Shown: positions 43,879 through 52,626 of the stretch, piece after piece
How the letters are laid out: the number at the start of each line of letters is the position of its first letter
Numbering within the stretch: position 1 is the stretch's first letter
NCBI GenBank assembly: GCA_019264575.1
Contig: JAHUZV010000022.1
Span: 39,509-103,508, forward strand
DNA length: 64,000 nucleotides
Source: Vulcanococcus sp.
GTDB lineage: Bacteria; Cyanobacteriota; Cyanobacteriia; PCC-6307; Cyanobiaceae
Reading direction: 5' to 3'
Notes under the pieces: generated by a model
What the model was told of the DNA's origin: nothing
Seen by the model: the letters and a program-made list of their open reading frames with translations, nothing else
The model's database searches: none
Program-made: the position numbers and the translations under genes

Positions 43879-45480
43879 TCAGCCGAGGCTTGTGATCGTA
43901 GACGAGCTCACTGTTACGAAGCTCAGTTGGATGGTGCTGGTCCCTGATGTGCTTGTGAAGGCCGATCCACCACTGGTGAAAGCGATGGTTTGGCCGCTGC
44001 CTAGGGTCAGGGTTCCGGTTGAAGCACCATAGGTGAAGGTTCCGGTGCTCGCGAAAGCAGAATCGACTGCAATCGTCAGAGCTGCCGCACCAGAGGCGCC
44101 AGCGTTGAGGAGAATTGAATCCGTTCCGCTGCCAGACCCGAAGAAGTATGTTCCCAGGGCATTGCTGGTAGAAATACCAGTGATGGTGTAGCTGATGGAG
44201 TCAGCTCCGCTACCACCAACCACAGAGGACGCATTCAAGGTTCCACCGTTGAGTGCGATGGTGTCATTGCCAGCACCACCACTGATGGTGTTGGAAGCAC
44301 CAATCGATGCAGCTGCTCCGCTGAAGAAGTCGTTGCCGTTGTCAAGGTACAAACGCGATGACGTAGCACCAGAGGTGAACGTATCGTTGCCTTGTCCGCC
44401 GTAAAGGGTGGAGGTTGCGGCACTTCCTGAGAAGCTGTCGTCGCCTTGTGAGGCGTAACCAACAGAGCTGGTGAAGTTCAGGGAGAGACTGTCGTTACCT
44501 GCATCTTGGGTGCCACCGTAGACGGTCGCAGAAGTAACGTTGCCAGCGATCAGATCACTGCCATTGTCGCCACTCACAACAGCGTTAGTGGAATTTGCAC
44601 TTACCGTGACATTGAGGGTGTCATTGCCAGCGCCGCCGTAAACAGTGCTACTGATCAGAGTTGCAGCAGCGGTGATGAAGTCGCTACCAGCATTACCCTG
44701 AATGGTGGTTTCAAGGAATTGGGTGGCAGTTACGTTGAGCGTGTCATTGCCGACGCCTGCAATTACCTGGCTGGTGCTGATGTTCTGGCCATCAACAACG
44801 AACACGATGGAGTCGCTGCCGCCATTAGTGCTTGTATTGTCACCGTAGACGGTAGTTGCACCTACGAAGTTGGCGTTGCTGAGAACAAGGGTGTCATTAC
44901 CCAAGTCGCCAAATACAGCGGAGCTTGTAAATGTGTTGCCGGCGGTGATGAAGTCACTGCCTTGGCCACCACGAACCGTAGAACGTTGGCCGCCGGTGAT
45001 GTTGATGGTGTCGTTGCCAGCGTTGGCGTCGAGGTATGCGGCGCTGAAACTTGTAGTGACAGTGATTTGATCATCACCATCCGAGGAGCCGGATGTGCCG
45101 CCGCCGCTCAGAGTTGAACCAAAAACGGTCGCGAAGGAGAGGGTGTCGTTGCCAGCGTCGCCACTGGCGTAACCGCCTGTGAAAACGGCAGTAGTCTGAA
45201 TCAGGCTGTCATTGCCTTGACCGCCGTAGAGGGTTGCACCCGTTGCAGAGGCTTGAAGGCTCAGGGTGTCATTGCCCGTGTTGCCATAGAGGACAGCACT
45301 GTTGGCAGTAGTTGCTTCAACGAGGCTGTCGTTGCCAGCACCGCCGAACAGAAGGTCGGCGCCGCCCAGGCCGTTGATGAAGTCATCGCCCTGGATGGCG
45401 TTGATCGAATCGGCACCGCTGGTCCCGATGATCGTGTTAGCGGTGTCGGTCCCGAGAATGGTGTTGTAACTGGTCGTCAT
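43879..45480 (-). CDS. RTX-type calcium-binding repeat protein, likely type I secreted surface protein
   Basis: 533 residues from ATG 45480 (MTTSYNTILGTDTANTIIGT). Nearly the whole protein consists of glycine/aspartate RTX-like units (GLGGADLLFGGAGNDS, VYGGAGNDTLNVT, LYGGQGNDTFTSG) separated by Ser/Thr/Asn-rich strands. It has very few Lys or Arg and no Cys was seen. The C-terminal ~100 residues lack repeats (FTYGASTGTLTLGSGQTIAF) and would contain the uncleaved type I secretion signal. No Sec signal. The abundant Ser and Thr make it a plausible acceptor for the neighbouring O-GlcNAc transferase homologues. A frame open to 45552 gives a less likely longer start. Confidence 0.88.
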   Translation of the reverse strand: MTTSYNTILGTDTANTIIGTSGADSINAIQGDDFINGLGGADLLFGGAGNDSLVEATTANSAVLYGNTGNDTLSLQASATGATLYGGQGNDSLIQTTAVFTGGYASGDAGNDTLSFATVFGSTLSGGGTSGSSDGDDQITVTTSFSAAYLDANAGNDTINITGGQRSTVRGGQGSDFITAGNTFTSSAVFGDLGNDTLVLSNANFVGATTVYGDNTSTNGGSDSIVFVVDGQNISTSQVIAGVGNDTLNVTATQFLETTIQGNAGSDFITAAATLISSTVYGGAGNDTLNVTVSANSTNAVVSGDNGSDLIAGNVTSATVYGGTQDAGNDSLSLNFTSSVGYASQGDDSFSGSAATSTLYGGQGNDTFTSGATSSRLYLDNGNDFFSGAAASIGASNTISGGAGNDTIALNGGTLNASSVVGGSGADSISYTITGISTSNALGTYFFGSGSGTDSILLNAGASGAAALTIAVDSAFASTGTFTYGASTGTLTLGSGQTIAFTSGGSAFTSTSGTSTIQLSFVTVSSSTITSLG

Positions 45481-45554
45481 CGCGATTGATGGATCAGTGG
45501 TGGGGGGGGTGGTACTCCTCACAACCGACCCTCCCGGGGCCGGATAGAGCATCC

Positions 45555-45573
45555 GTGATGGTTATCCCATCAC
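45555..45573. promoter_or_regulatory. Inverted repeat upstream of the RTX gene
   Basis: GTGATGG-TTATC-CCATCAC, a perfect 7-bp inverted repeat 75 bp upstream of the RTX gene start and 36 bp after the stop of the upstream glycosyltransferase gene. No T-run follows on either strand, so an operator is as likely as a weak terminator. A -35-like TTGACC (45607-45612, minus strand) lies about 35 bp further upstream. Confidence 0.35.
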
Positions 45574-45608
45574 AGTCCTAGGGTTTCTACTTCACAGGAG
45601 AGACGTGG

Positions 45609-46856
45609 TCAACACTTGTATTCAGGTTTCCCGACCGGACCCTGTTCCGTGGTCTCACGGATCAGCTCGCGCCACGCCTGCAAGCCAGCCTCGGCCGCGT
45701 AGCCCCTGGCTGCTTTGCGTGCCGCCTTGCCCAGCCGGGTGGCTCGCTCTTGGTTGTTTAGAAGGCTGCACAGCCCGGCGGCGATGGCTTCGGGCTCCCA
45801 GAACGGGGCTAGGAGGCCCTCAAACCCGTGGTTGATCACTTCTTCCACCGGTGGGGTGGCGCTGGCCACCAGCGGGCAACCGGCTGCCATCGCTTCGATC
45901 AGGCTCCAGCTGAGCACGAAGGGGATCGTGAGATAAAGGTGCGCCTGGGTGTGGGCAAGAAGGGAGTGATAGTCGTTCGTTTGCAGGGCACCGAGCCAGT
46001 GGGTGCGCTCGTGAACCAAGCCAGCCTCCTGGCGGGCCCATTCGGCCCAGGTTGTGCCGTCTTCACGGCCTGCCCCGTAGCACACGGCATCACTACCGGC
46101 GATGAGCACATGGGCGTTGGGCCGTTGTTGCTGAACCAGAGCCAGAGCTTTCATGGCTTGCGGGAAGCCGCGGTAGGGCTCGAAGCCACGGCTCACGTAG
46201 CTCACCAGTTCGATGACCTCGCCCTGGGGCAACCAGGGAGGTGCCGGCGGTGGCTGCTTGCGCAGTTGCCTGAGGGTGGTTACGTCCACCCCTTCGTGAA
46301 TCAGGAGAAGGCGTTCACGCCACGCTTCCGGGAATTGCTGCCGCTGCCAGGCGGTGGGCACCACGGCTGCATCACAGTCTGCGAGTTCCAAGAGCAGATG
46401 AGCGTTCCAGGTGCGCACCCGCAGCTGGCGATCGGCATCCACCTGGCCTTGCTGCAGGAAGTCAACGTCGCTGCCGAACGCGTTGTAGTACCACTCAAAT
46501 AAGCCGATGCGCTTGGCCTTGGGAAAGGCGTCGCCCAGGTAGAGGCCGCCGCCGAAGCCGGCATGGCTGATGATCAGGTCTGGCTCAAAGCCTTCCTCGG
46601 CCAGTTGCCGAGCGGCGCGGTAGGCCGCCTGGCCTTCAGCCACGGCATCCTCGAAGCGGCGCAGGTAGGGGTGGCCGGCTGGATCCTCACCAGCTCGCGC
46701 CACCTGGTAGCGGCACAGGCGGAATCCCTCGGGTTGCGGTGCATGCCACTCGTGGTGGCGATGCAGAAACACCAGCTCATGACCCTCGGCAGCGAGGGCA
46801 GGGGCCAGGCGGCGGAACTGGGAGGGATAGGAGCAGTGGCTGATGAGAATGCGCAT
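45609..46856 (-). CDS. GT4-type glycosyltransferase
   Basis: A 415-residue GT-B protein starting MRILISHCSYPSQFRRLAPA, with IISHAGFGGGLYLGDAFPKA in the first domain. The second has SYVSRGFEPYRGFPQAMKAL, the donor-site SWSLIEAMAAGCPLVASATP and PVEEVINHGFEGLLAPF. It resembles glycosyltransferases found near type I secretion and motility loci in picocyanobacteria. Overlaps the upstream gene by one base. Confidence 0.88.
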   Translation of the reverse strand: MRILISHCSYPSQFRRLAPALAAEGHELVFLHRHHEWHAPQPEGFRLCRYQVARAGEDPAGHPYLRRFEDAVAEGQAAYRAARQLAEEGFEPDLIISHAGFGGGLYLGDAFPKAKRIGLFEWYYNAFGSDVDFLQQGQVDADRQLRVRTWNAHLLLELADCDAAVVPTAWQRQQFPEAWRERLLLIHEGVDVTTLRQLRKQPPPAPPWLPQGEVIELVSYVSRGFEPYRGFPQAMKALALVQQQRPNAHVLIAGSDAVCYGAGREDGTTWAEWARQEAGLVHERTHWLGALQTNDYHSLLAHTQAHLYLTIPFVLSWSLIEAMAAGCPLVASATPPVEEVINHGFEGLLAPFWEPEAIAAGLCSLLNNQERATRLGKAARKAARGYAAEAGLQAWRELIRETTEQGPVGKPEYKC

Positions 46857-47767
46857 CAGGCCGGTAGTGCCTGGGCAAACACCTCGCGGTAGCCCGGCAG
46901 CAGCCAGGCGGGCAGTTTGTGTTCAGCGCCTTCCACCTGCATGCTGCCCGGTTCGTAGAAGGCCATGGCCACCAGGAAGGCGTTCATAGCGCCGGGGGTG
47001 CCGAAGCCGCCGCCATTGCTAGGGCTCAATTTGGTAGTGACTGCGTTCTTGAGCTGGTCTTCGGCGGGTTGCAGGGCTTCTTTCTGCACGCCGGAGCGCA
47101 CGAGTGCCCAGTAGCGATCGGCGAGATCGGTGCTGAAGAGGCCTTCCAGCTGCTGCTCCGGGCAGTCGAGGATCAATTGGCTGAGTTGGAGGCGCAGCTG
47201 GCGCAGCTCCTGGAGGATTTCCTGATCTTCAGGGTCGATGTAGTACAGATTTGATAGGCCGAGTAGGCGGTTCAGCTGGATACGGTTGCTGGCGAACTCC
47301 TGAAGGCTGTTGGGGAAGGTGCCGAAATCAGGACGAGGCATGCTGGGCTGGGCTGGGGCAGGAGCAGCAAAAGGAGCGGGTTGCGCGGGTTGCTGGATGA
47401 AGCCGGATTGCCCTTGCTCATAGAGCGCGGCGTAGCCGGGCACGAGCCAGCCAGGTAAGTTCGCTTGGGCATTGGCGATCCGCATCTGCCCTGGGGGGGA
47501 GAAGAGGAAGTTGGCGATCATCCGCTTCACGGCACCGGGCTGCTGGAGGCCCGCCTCCAATTCGCGCCCGAGCCGGTTGCGCAGCTCCACCTGGGCAGGC
47601 GTGAAGTAGGTGCTGGGGGTGAGCTGGGCCACCAGTTGGCGGGTGGCATCGCCCACGGGGCTGTGCCAGAGGTTTTCGAGAATGTCGTCCGGTGCGGCCA
47701 GCCAGAACTGGGCCAGTTCGTCGCGCCGGTTGCCGGCCACGGCGCTGCTCACGGTCCAGGCGTTCAT
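46856..47767 (-). CDS. Uncharacterised picocyanobacterial protein with internal duplicated motif
   Basis: 303 residues from ATG 47767 (MNAWTVSSAVAGNRRDELAQ). Two related blocks are visible: MIANFLFSPPGQMRIANAQA followed by NLPGWLVPGYAALY near 95-130, and AFLVAMAFYEPGSMQVEGAE followed by KLPAWLLPGYREVF at the C-terminus. A Pro/Ala/Gln linker separates them. No enzyme motif, signal peptide or membrane helix is evident. It lies between two glycosyltransferase genes and overlaps the next by one base, so a role linked to the glycan/RTX system is inferred from context only. Confidence 0.7.
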   Translation of the reverse strand: MNAWTVSSAVAGNRRDELAQFWLAAPDDILENLWHSPVGDATRQLVAQLTPSTYFTPAQVELRNRLGRELEAGLQQPGAVKRMIANFLFSPPGQMRIANAQANLPGWLVPGYAALYEQGQSGFIQQPAQPAPFAAPAPAQPSMPRPDFGTFPNSLQEFASNRIQLNRLLGLSNLYYIDPEDQEILQELRQLRLQLSQLILDCPEQQLEGLFSTDLADRYWALVRSGVQKEALQPAEDQLKNAVTTKLSPSNGGGFGTPGAMNAFLVAMAFYEPGSMQVEGAEHKLPAWLLPGYREVFAQALPA

Positions 47768-47801
47768 CGGGTTTCCACGATGGAGTGTTAGCAGCACTTT
47801 C

Positions 47802-49346
47802 TCATAGGTGCTTCCGCAGCAGCTCGGCCTGGAGAGCACTGCGCTGTTCGGGGGCCACGGCCTGCAGCAGCGGCTGCCAGAGGGCCTCGCGATTGCGCAA
47901 CACCAGGGGTTCCACAGAGGCGTGGGGTGTTGGTGGCCAGTCGTCCGCAGTGGTGTGGCTGGCAAAGCCGCTGAATAGGCTTACGGGATCAAGGCTCAGG
48001 GGTGGCTGTGGCTCTTGAGCAGCTGGTGAGGCGTGGCGTCTGCGATCGGCCAGCTCGCTGAACAGTCCGGCGTATTGCTGCATCACCACGTGGTTGCTGA
48101 AGCGCTTCTTAGCGCGTTGCTTTGCTTGTGAACCCATGGCACGGCTCAGCTCGGGGTTGCTGAACAGGGTGGCCAGATGAGCATGGGCCGAACCCATGTC
48201 CAGCTGCATGAGCTGGGCGAGGGCGCCGCTCACCATCGGAAAGTTGAGCATCTCCAGGTGCTGTTGCCAGCCCAAGCGGAAGCTGCAGGCTTCGCTGCCA
48301 GGAGCCCAGCGGCTGGGCACGAGGAAGCCATCGATGCCGTGGCGCACCGAATCGCGGTAGCCATCCCAATCGCTGGCCACCACCGGCAGGCCCGCGGCCA
48401 TGGCCTCGATCACAGACAGCCCGAAGGTTTCCTGGCAGTTGTCCACCAGAGAGAGAGCTACATCAGCTGCGGCCAGGGCCTGGTGCTTGGTGGCTTCGTC
48501 CACCGGTTCGGCACCGCCCAGGCGAAGGAAGCGCACATCCGGGCACCGCTGGCGGAGTGCCTCGAAGTGGCGGCCCTGTTCGGGAGTGTCGTCTGGCCCG
48601 CATTCGATAAGCCAGAGGGGCTGCTGGAGATCGGCAGCCAGGCGCTGGAGGAGCTGATAGCTGGGCCAGGGATCGAGCTTGGTGAGCATCGAGAGGCGGC
48701 CCAGCCAGAGGCATACGTGGGCATTCACGGGGATGCCCAGCGCCTGGCGGGCAGCAGCGTGTTCCGGCAAGGCCTGTTGCATGGCCTCCACAGGGATCGG
48801 TAAAGGGATCAGCGGGAGTTGCGGGCGAGGCAGTGGCTGGCTGGTGCCCAGACGCTCTTGCAGCTCGGCTTCGCGGTTGTTGAGCACCGCTTCCACCACT
48901 GCACGGCCGGCGCTGCTGGTGCAGATCAGGGCATCCCAGGGTTGGACGGGTTCGGTGGCCAGGGCCTCCAGGTGAGACAGGGAGGCAGGGGTATTGAGCG
49001 TGTGGATCTGGCCGATCAGTGAAAATTGTTCGCTGCCGATGGCCTGGCGCCAGCGGGCCCAGCGGCCGATCGAGGGGTCGGGGATGAACAGGCCGCCCAC
49101 TGCCGCATAAGGCGTGGGATCCACTAGGCCATGGGCCTGGATTGAGCCTGTGTGGCCTGCTTCGCGGGCCAGATGTTCGATAGAGCTGGCAAGGCTGGGA
49201 TCGTTGCAAGCCAGTTTCAGCGGCTGATCACTCAGGTGGCCTGCCCAGGCCTGCAGCAGTGTTTTGCCGGCCCAGCGGCGGCCGTTGAGGTTGCCACCCT
49301 CAGCGAGTAGATCGCCGCTGACGATCAGGGCAGGAAACTCAGCCAC
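47802..49346 (-). CDS. GT4-type glycosyltransferase
   Basis: 514 residues. The N-terminal domain starts MAEFPALIVSGDLLAEGGNL. The C-terminal domain has HVCLWLGRLSMLTKLDPWPS, FLRLGGAEPVDEATKHQALA, NCQETFGLSVIEAMAAGLPV (EX7E donor motif) and SDWDGYRDSVRHGIDGFLVP. An unusual ~100-residue C-terminal extension of low similarity follows the second domain. Overlaps the small membrane gene at 49339-49566 by 8 bp. Confidence 0.86.
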   Translation of the reverse strand: MAEFPALIVSGDLLAEGGNLNGRRWAGKTLLQAWAGHLSDQPLKLACNDPSLASSIEHLAREAGHTGSIQAHGLVDPTPYAAVGGLFIPDPSIGRWARWRQAIGSEQFSLIGQIHTLNTPASLSHLEALATEPVQPWDALICTSSAGRAVVEAVLNNREAELQERLGTSQPLPRPQLPLIPLPIPVEAMQQALPEHAAARQALGIPVNAHVCLWLGRLSMLTKLDPWPSYQLLQRLAADLQQPLWLIECGPDDTPEQGRHFEALRQRCPDVRFLRLGGAEPVDEATKHQALAAADVALSLVDNCQETFGLSVIEAMAAGLPVVASDWDGYRDSVRHGIDGFLVPSRWAPGSEACSFRLGWQQHLEMLNFPMVSGALAQLMQLDMGSAHAHLATLFSNPELSRAMGSQAKQRAKKRFSNHVVMQQYAGLFSELADRRRHASPAAQEPQPPLSLDPVSLFSGFASHTTADDWPPTPHASVEPLVLRNREALWQPLLQAVAPEQRSALQAELLRKHL

Positions 49347-49566
49347 GCCAGCTGCCGCGGAATTCCAGGCGGGCTAACAGCCAGGTGAGTCCGATCAACA
49401 GGGCCAGCACAAGGGCGGGTGAAAGCATCACGCCGGCAATCCAGAGCTGGCCCTTGCCCAGGAGCCAGAGGATGGAGGCCAGATAGGGCACGGTGCAGAG
49501 AGCTGGCGCCAGCCAGCGGCTGAGGCGCAGGCGGATCCAGAGGCGGTTGAGCTGCTCATGGCGCAT
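49339..49566 (-). CDS. Small two-helix membrane protein
   Basis: 75 residues with a basic N-terminus (MRHEQLNRLWIRLRLSRW), two hydrophobic helices (LAPALCTVPYLASILWLLG and AGVMLSPALVLALLIGLTWL) and a basic tail. No family recognised. It is coupled to the downstream glycosyltransferase by an 8-bp overlap, so it may be its membrane partner. Confidence 0.6.
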   Translation of the reverse strand: MRHEQLNRLWIRLRLSRWLAPALCTVPYLASILWLLGKGQLWIAGVMLSPALVLALLIGLTWLLARLEFRGSWRG

Positions 49567-49595
49567 TGCCCGAACCTACTGCTGCTCATGGGAGC

Positions 49596-49715
49596 ATGAG
49601 CAAGGCCGCTTAACGGGCGATCGAGCTCTACTGCACCTATTTCGATCACAACTATCTGCGCAAGGGCCTGGCGCTTTACCTGAGCCTGAGGCGGCAGTCG
49701 CGGCCAAAGCGTGCA
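49596..49715 (+). pseudogene. Disrupted 5' end of the following glycosyltransferase gene
   Basis: An ATG at 49596 opens in the same frame as the gene at 49716. After five codons (MSKAA) a TAA at 49611-49613 stops it; the frame then continues without stops as IELYCTYFDHNYLRKGLALY, which looks like the conserved first strand and helix of this glycosyltransferase type. A CAA-to-TAA change would explain it. No canonical start lies between the stop and GTG 49716. Confidence 0.55.
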
Positions 49716-50525
49716 GTGTTGGCCGTGCTGGCTCTCAGCGAGCGCTGCGAGCAAATTCTGAAACGGCTCGCCCTGCCGGATCTGGTGGTGATCCCGCTGC
49801 GCGAGCTTGAGGCGGCTGAGCCGAGGTTGCTCAGCGCCAAAGCCAATCGCAAATCCGTTGAGTATTACTTCACGCTGAGCCCCTGGTTGATTCAGTCGAC
49901 CTTGCTGGCTGTGCCAGAGGCCAGCCGGGCCACGTATCTCGATAGCGACCTTTACTTTTTCCATTCGCCCGCTGCGCTCTGGCAGGAAATCGGATCTGCC
50001 CCGATAGCCTTCGTGGAACACCGCTTCTCGCCGGCTTATGCCGACAAGATCGGCTATGGCCGCTTCAACGTGGGCTGGAACACGTTTGATCGCACGCCCG
50101 TGGCCCAGGAGGCGCTGCGTTGGTGGGCCGAGCGTTGCCTGGAGTGGTGTTACGACCGGATCGAAGGAGAGAAATTCGCCGATCAGGGCTATCTCACACA
50201 GCTGGCGCGCGACTTTTCTGGCGTGCATGTGCTGGCTTACCCCGGAATCAATCTGGCGGAATACAACCTCGACAACCTGCAGCTGAGCCTCAACGCCGCC
50301 GGGCCCTCAGCGAATGGCCTGCCTGTGATCTATTGGCACATGCATTGCCTGTTTGAGCAGGCTGATGGCAGCTACAAAACGGTGCTACGGCCCGATCTGA
50401 TGCAGCACCCGGTGATCGGCTGGGCCTATCAGCACTACGTGCAGCGATTGCAGCAGCTCACGGCGAAGCTGGAGGGCCTGGGGCAACCGATCGACCGCGG
50501 CAATGCGCGCTACCCCAATGCCTGA
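49716..50525 (+). CDS. GT-A-like glycosyltransferase, N-terminus probably truncated
   Basis: 269 residues from GTG 49716. The DxD-type metal/nucleotide-sugar site is in ATYLDSDLYFFHSP; FNVGWNTFDRTPVAQEALRW and EGEKFADQGYLTQLARDF are other conserved pieces. Homologous-looking sequence continues 96 bp upstream of this start without a usable initiation codon, so the translated product may lack the first Rossmann strand, or the gene is a pseudogene. Overlaps the aminotransferase by 8 bp. Confidence 0.65.
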   Translation: MLAVLALSERCEQILKRLALPDLVVIPLRELEAAEPRLLSAKANRKSVEYYFTLSPWLIQSTLLAVPEASRATYLDSDLYFFHSPAALWQEIGSAPIAFVEHRFSPAYADKIGYGRFNVGWNTFDRTPVAQEALRWWAERCLEWCYDRIEGEKFADQGYLTQLARDFSGVHVLAYPGINLAEYNLDNLQLSLNAAGPSANGLPVIYWHMHCLFEQADGSYKTVLRPDLMQHPVIGWAYQHYVQRLQQLTAKLEGLGQPIDRGNARYPNA

Positions 50526-51672
50526 TTTCATTCCCCAGTGCAACCCGGCAGCCCTTGTGGAGGAGCTGCGGTCCGAGATCGATGCAGCGATCGCCAGGGT
50601 TCTCCAGGGTGGCCCCTACATCCTTGGGCCGGAGGTGGAGGCTTTCGAGGCCGAATGGGCGAAGTGGAGCGGCGTGGCTCACGCGGTGGGCTGCGCCAAC
50701 GGCACCGATGCCCTGGAGCTGATCCTGCGCAGCCTGGATCGGCCCGTGGGTTCGCGCGTGCTGGCACCGAGCCACACAGCTGTAGCCACGATCGCCGCGA
50801 TCGTGCGCTCTGGCCATCGGCCGATGTTGGCGGATGTGGATCCATACACCTACGGGCTGGATCCGGCGAGCGTGGCCCGTTGCCTCGAAGCTGCGAAAGC
50901 AGAGGGAGATCCGGTGCGAGCTCTGATTGCGGTGCACCTCTACGGCCACCCGGTGGATCTCGATGCCCTCCAGGAGCTCTGCAACAGCTACGGCATCCCG
51001 CTGGTGGAAGATGGCAGCCAGGCCCACGGCACCCGCTGGCGTGGCCAGCGGGTGGGGAGCTTCGGGGTGGCAGCAGGCTTCAGCCTCTACCCCACCAAAA
51101 ACCTTGGAGCGCTCGGTGATGCCGGCGTGATCACCTGCCTCTCAAGCGAGCACGCTGCCCGGCTGAAGCGCTTGCGGCAATACGGCTGGGAGCAGCCGGC
51201 GATCAGCGAAGAACCCGGGGTGAACAGCCGCCTAGATCCCTTGCAAGCGGCGATCCTGCGGGTGAAGTTGCCACTGCTGGAGGCTCACAACCGGCATCGA
51301 CAGGCAATTGCAGCGGTGTACCGCGAACAGCTGATGGGGCAAGCCACTGTGAAACTGCCTGCCGGTGCGGATGAGCGGGCAGAACCGGTGTATCACCAGT
51401 TTGTGGTGCAGTTGCCGGAGCCGCAGCGCGATGCGGTGCGCGCCAGGTTGGCGGAGCTGGGAGTGGGAACGCTGCTGCACTATCCCCAGGCAGCCCATCA
51501 GATGCCGGCCTACAGGGGCCAGGCTTGGGTGGAACTCGATCCAGCCGGACTTCCGGCTACAGAGGCATTGCTACCGCGAATCCTCTCACTGCCGATGGGG
51601 CCGCATATGAGCCTGGATCAGGCAGCTCAGGTGGCGGAGATGTTGGTGCAGGCCATCGAAGGCACCAGATAA
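50518..51672 (+). CDS. DegT/DnrJ/EryC1-family sugar aminotransferase
   Basis: 384 residues from ATG 50518 (MPDFIPQCNPAALVEELRSE). PLP-dependent transfer of an amino group to a nucleotide-linked keto-sugar. Family landmarks: YILGPEVEAFEAEWAKW, AVGCANGTDALELILRSL, PSHTAVATIAAIVRSGHRPM, VEDGSQAHGTRW and the PLP lysine in FSLYPTKNLGALGDAG. It would supply an amino sugar for the surface glycan. Its dTDP- or UDP-keto-sugar substrate cannot be told from sequence. Confidence 0.92.
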   Translation: MPDFIPQCNPAALVEELRSEIDAAIARVLQGGPYILGPEVEAFEAEWAKWSGVAHAVGCANGTDALELILRSLDRPVGSRVLAPSHTAVATIAAIVRSGHRPMLADVDPYTYGLDPASVARCLEAAKAEGDPVRALIAVHLYGHPVDLDALQELCNSYGIPLVEDGSQAHGTRWRGQRVGSFGVAAGFSLYPTKNLGALGDAGVITCLSSEHAARLKRLRQYGWEQPAISEEPGVNSRLDPLQAAILRVKLPLLEAHNRHRQAIAAVYREQLMGQATVKLPAGADERAEPVYHQFVVQLPEPQRDAVRARLAELGVGTLLHYPQAAHQMPAYRGQAWVELDPAGLPATEALLPRILSLPMGPHMSLDQAAQVAEMLVQAIEGTR

Positions 51673-51681
51673 TCCACGGGA

Positions 51682-52578
51682 TCAGAACACGATGGGAGCA
51701 GTGACAACAGCTGAGGCCTGATCCTCACCCCAGGCAGCGCCGATGCCGGCACCGGGGTACCAATGGTTTGCGGGTTTCTCCGAGAAGAAGAGGAAGCGGC
51801 GGCCAGTGGCGGATGCGAATTGGTAAAGCTTGTCGGTCACGTGAGCGTTGTCGCCGAGCACAACGGCGCCGGGGCAGAGCTTGGAGCCGATGCAGGCGTA
51901 TTCGCGTTCTTCGTATTCGGTCGAGTGGTCGGAGTCGTTGATGAAGAGGTCGATTGGACCTTCAAGACGTTGGAGGCTTTCAATGGAATCGCCGTAGAGG
52001 ATCTCGCCGGCTTCGCGGTAGGGACCCTGGAACAACCAGCCGGCCTAGGGATTGATATCGGTTCCGAAATAGCGACCAGGGTGCCCTTCGGCACGATTGC
52101 GCAGCAAAGCAGCAGCAAGCACGCAACTGCCCAGACCCTTGTCCACGCCGGTTTCCACGACGGTGCGGGGCTTGAGGGCACGCACCAGCGCATACCAGCC
52201 CAGCCGACGGCCGTAGCCCATGTTGAGATCGGCGGTGATGGCGCTGTCTGAATTGGCGGTGAGCTGGTTGAGGTGGTGGCGCAGGGCGTCGTCGTGGCGC
52301 AATTCGTGGATCCACTGGTTGGCCTGCTCCAGCGTGCAGCTAGCGATCACGTTCACCCAGCCGGCCAGCTGGGAGAGGTTGAGATTGGTGAGGTCGTAGG
52401 TGAAGTTGGAGGTTTCGCGCGAGCTCTGGGCCCACTGGATAAGCTCACTGAGTCGTGGCTTGAGGTAGAAGCCAAAACCGAAGGCATGGCGTTGCAGCTG
52501 TTGTTGCTCGCTCTGCTGTGGGCCCTGCTCAGGGCCCAACGTCGGGTTTTGCTGCTCCTCCTGCACCAGTTGGCACAC
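51682..52578 (-). pseudogene. Class I SAM methyltransferase interrupted by one in-frame TAG
   Basis: Two minus-strand segments in the same frame, 52578-52048 and 52044-51682, are separated only by a TAG at 52045-52047. The first ends TVVETGVDKGLGSCVLAAAL and YFGTDINP, the SAM-binding loop and following acidic strand; the second resumes AGWLFQGPYREAGEILYGDS and continues with LFINDSDHSTEYEEREYACI and VVLGDNAHVTDKLYQFAS. Together they make one ~298-residue methyltransferase of a type found in sugar or lipid modification clusters. A CAG-to-TAG change is the simplest explanation. Initiation is at GTG 52578. Unless the stop is read through, the product is inactive. Confidence 0.75.
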
Positions 52579-52626
52579 ATCTGCTGAAAACCTTGCAGGA
52601 TGGCTTGCTTGTGGCTCATGCGGAGG

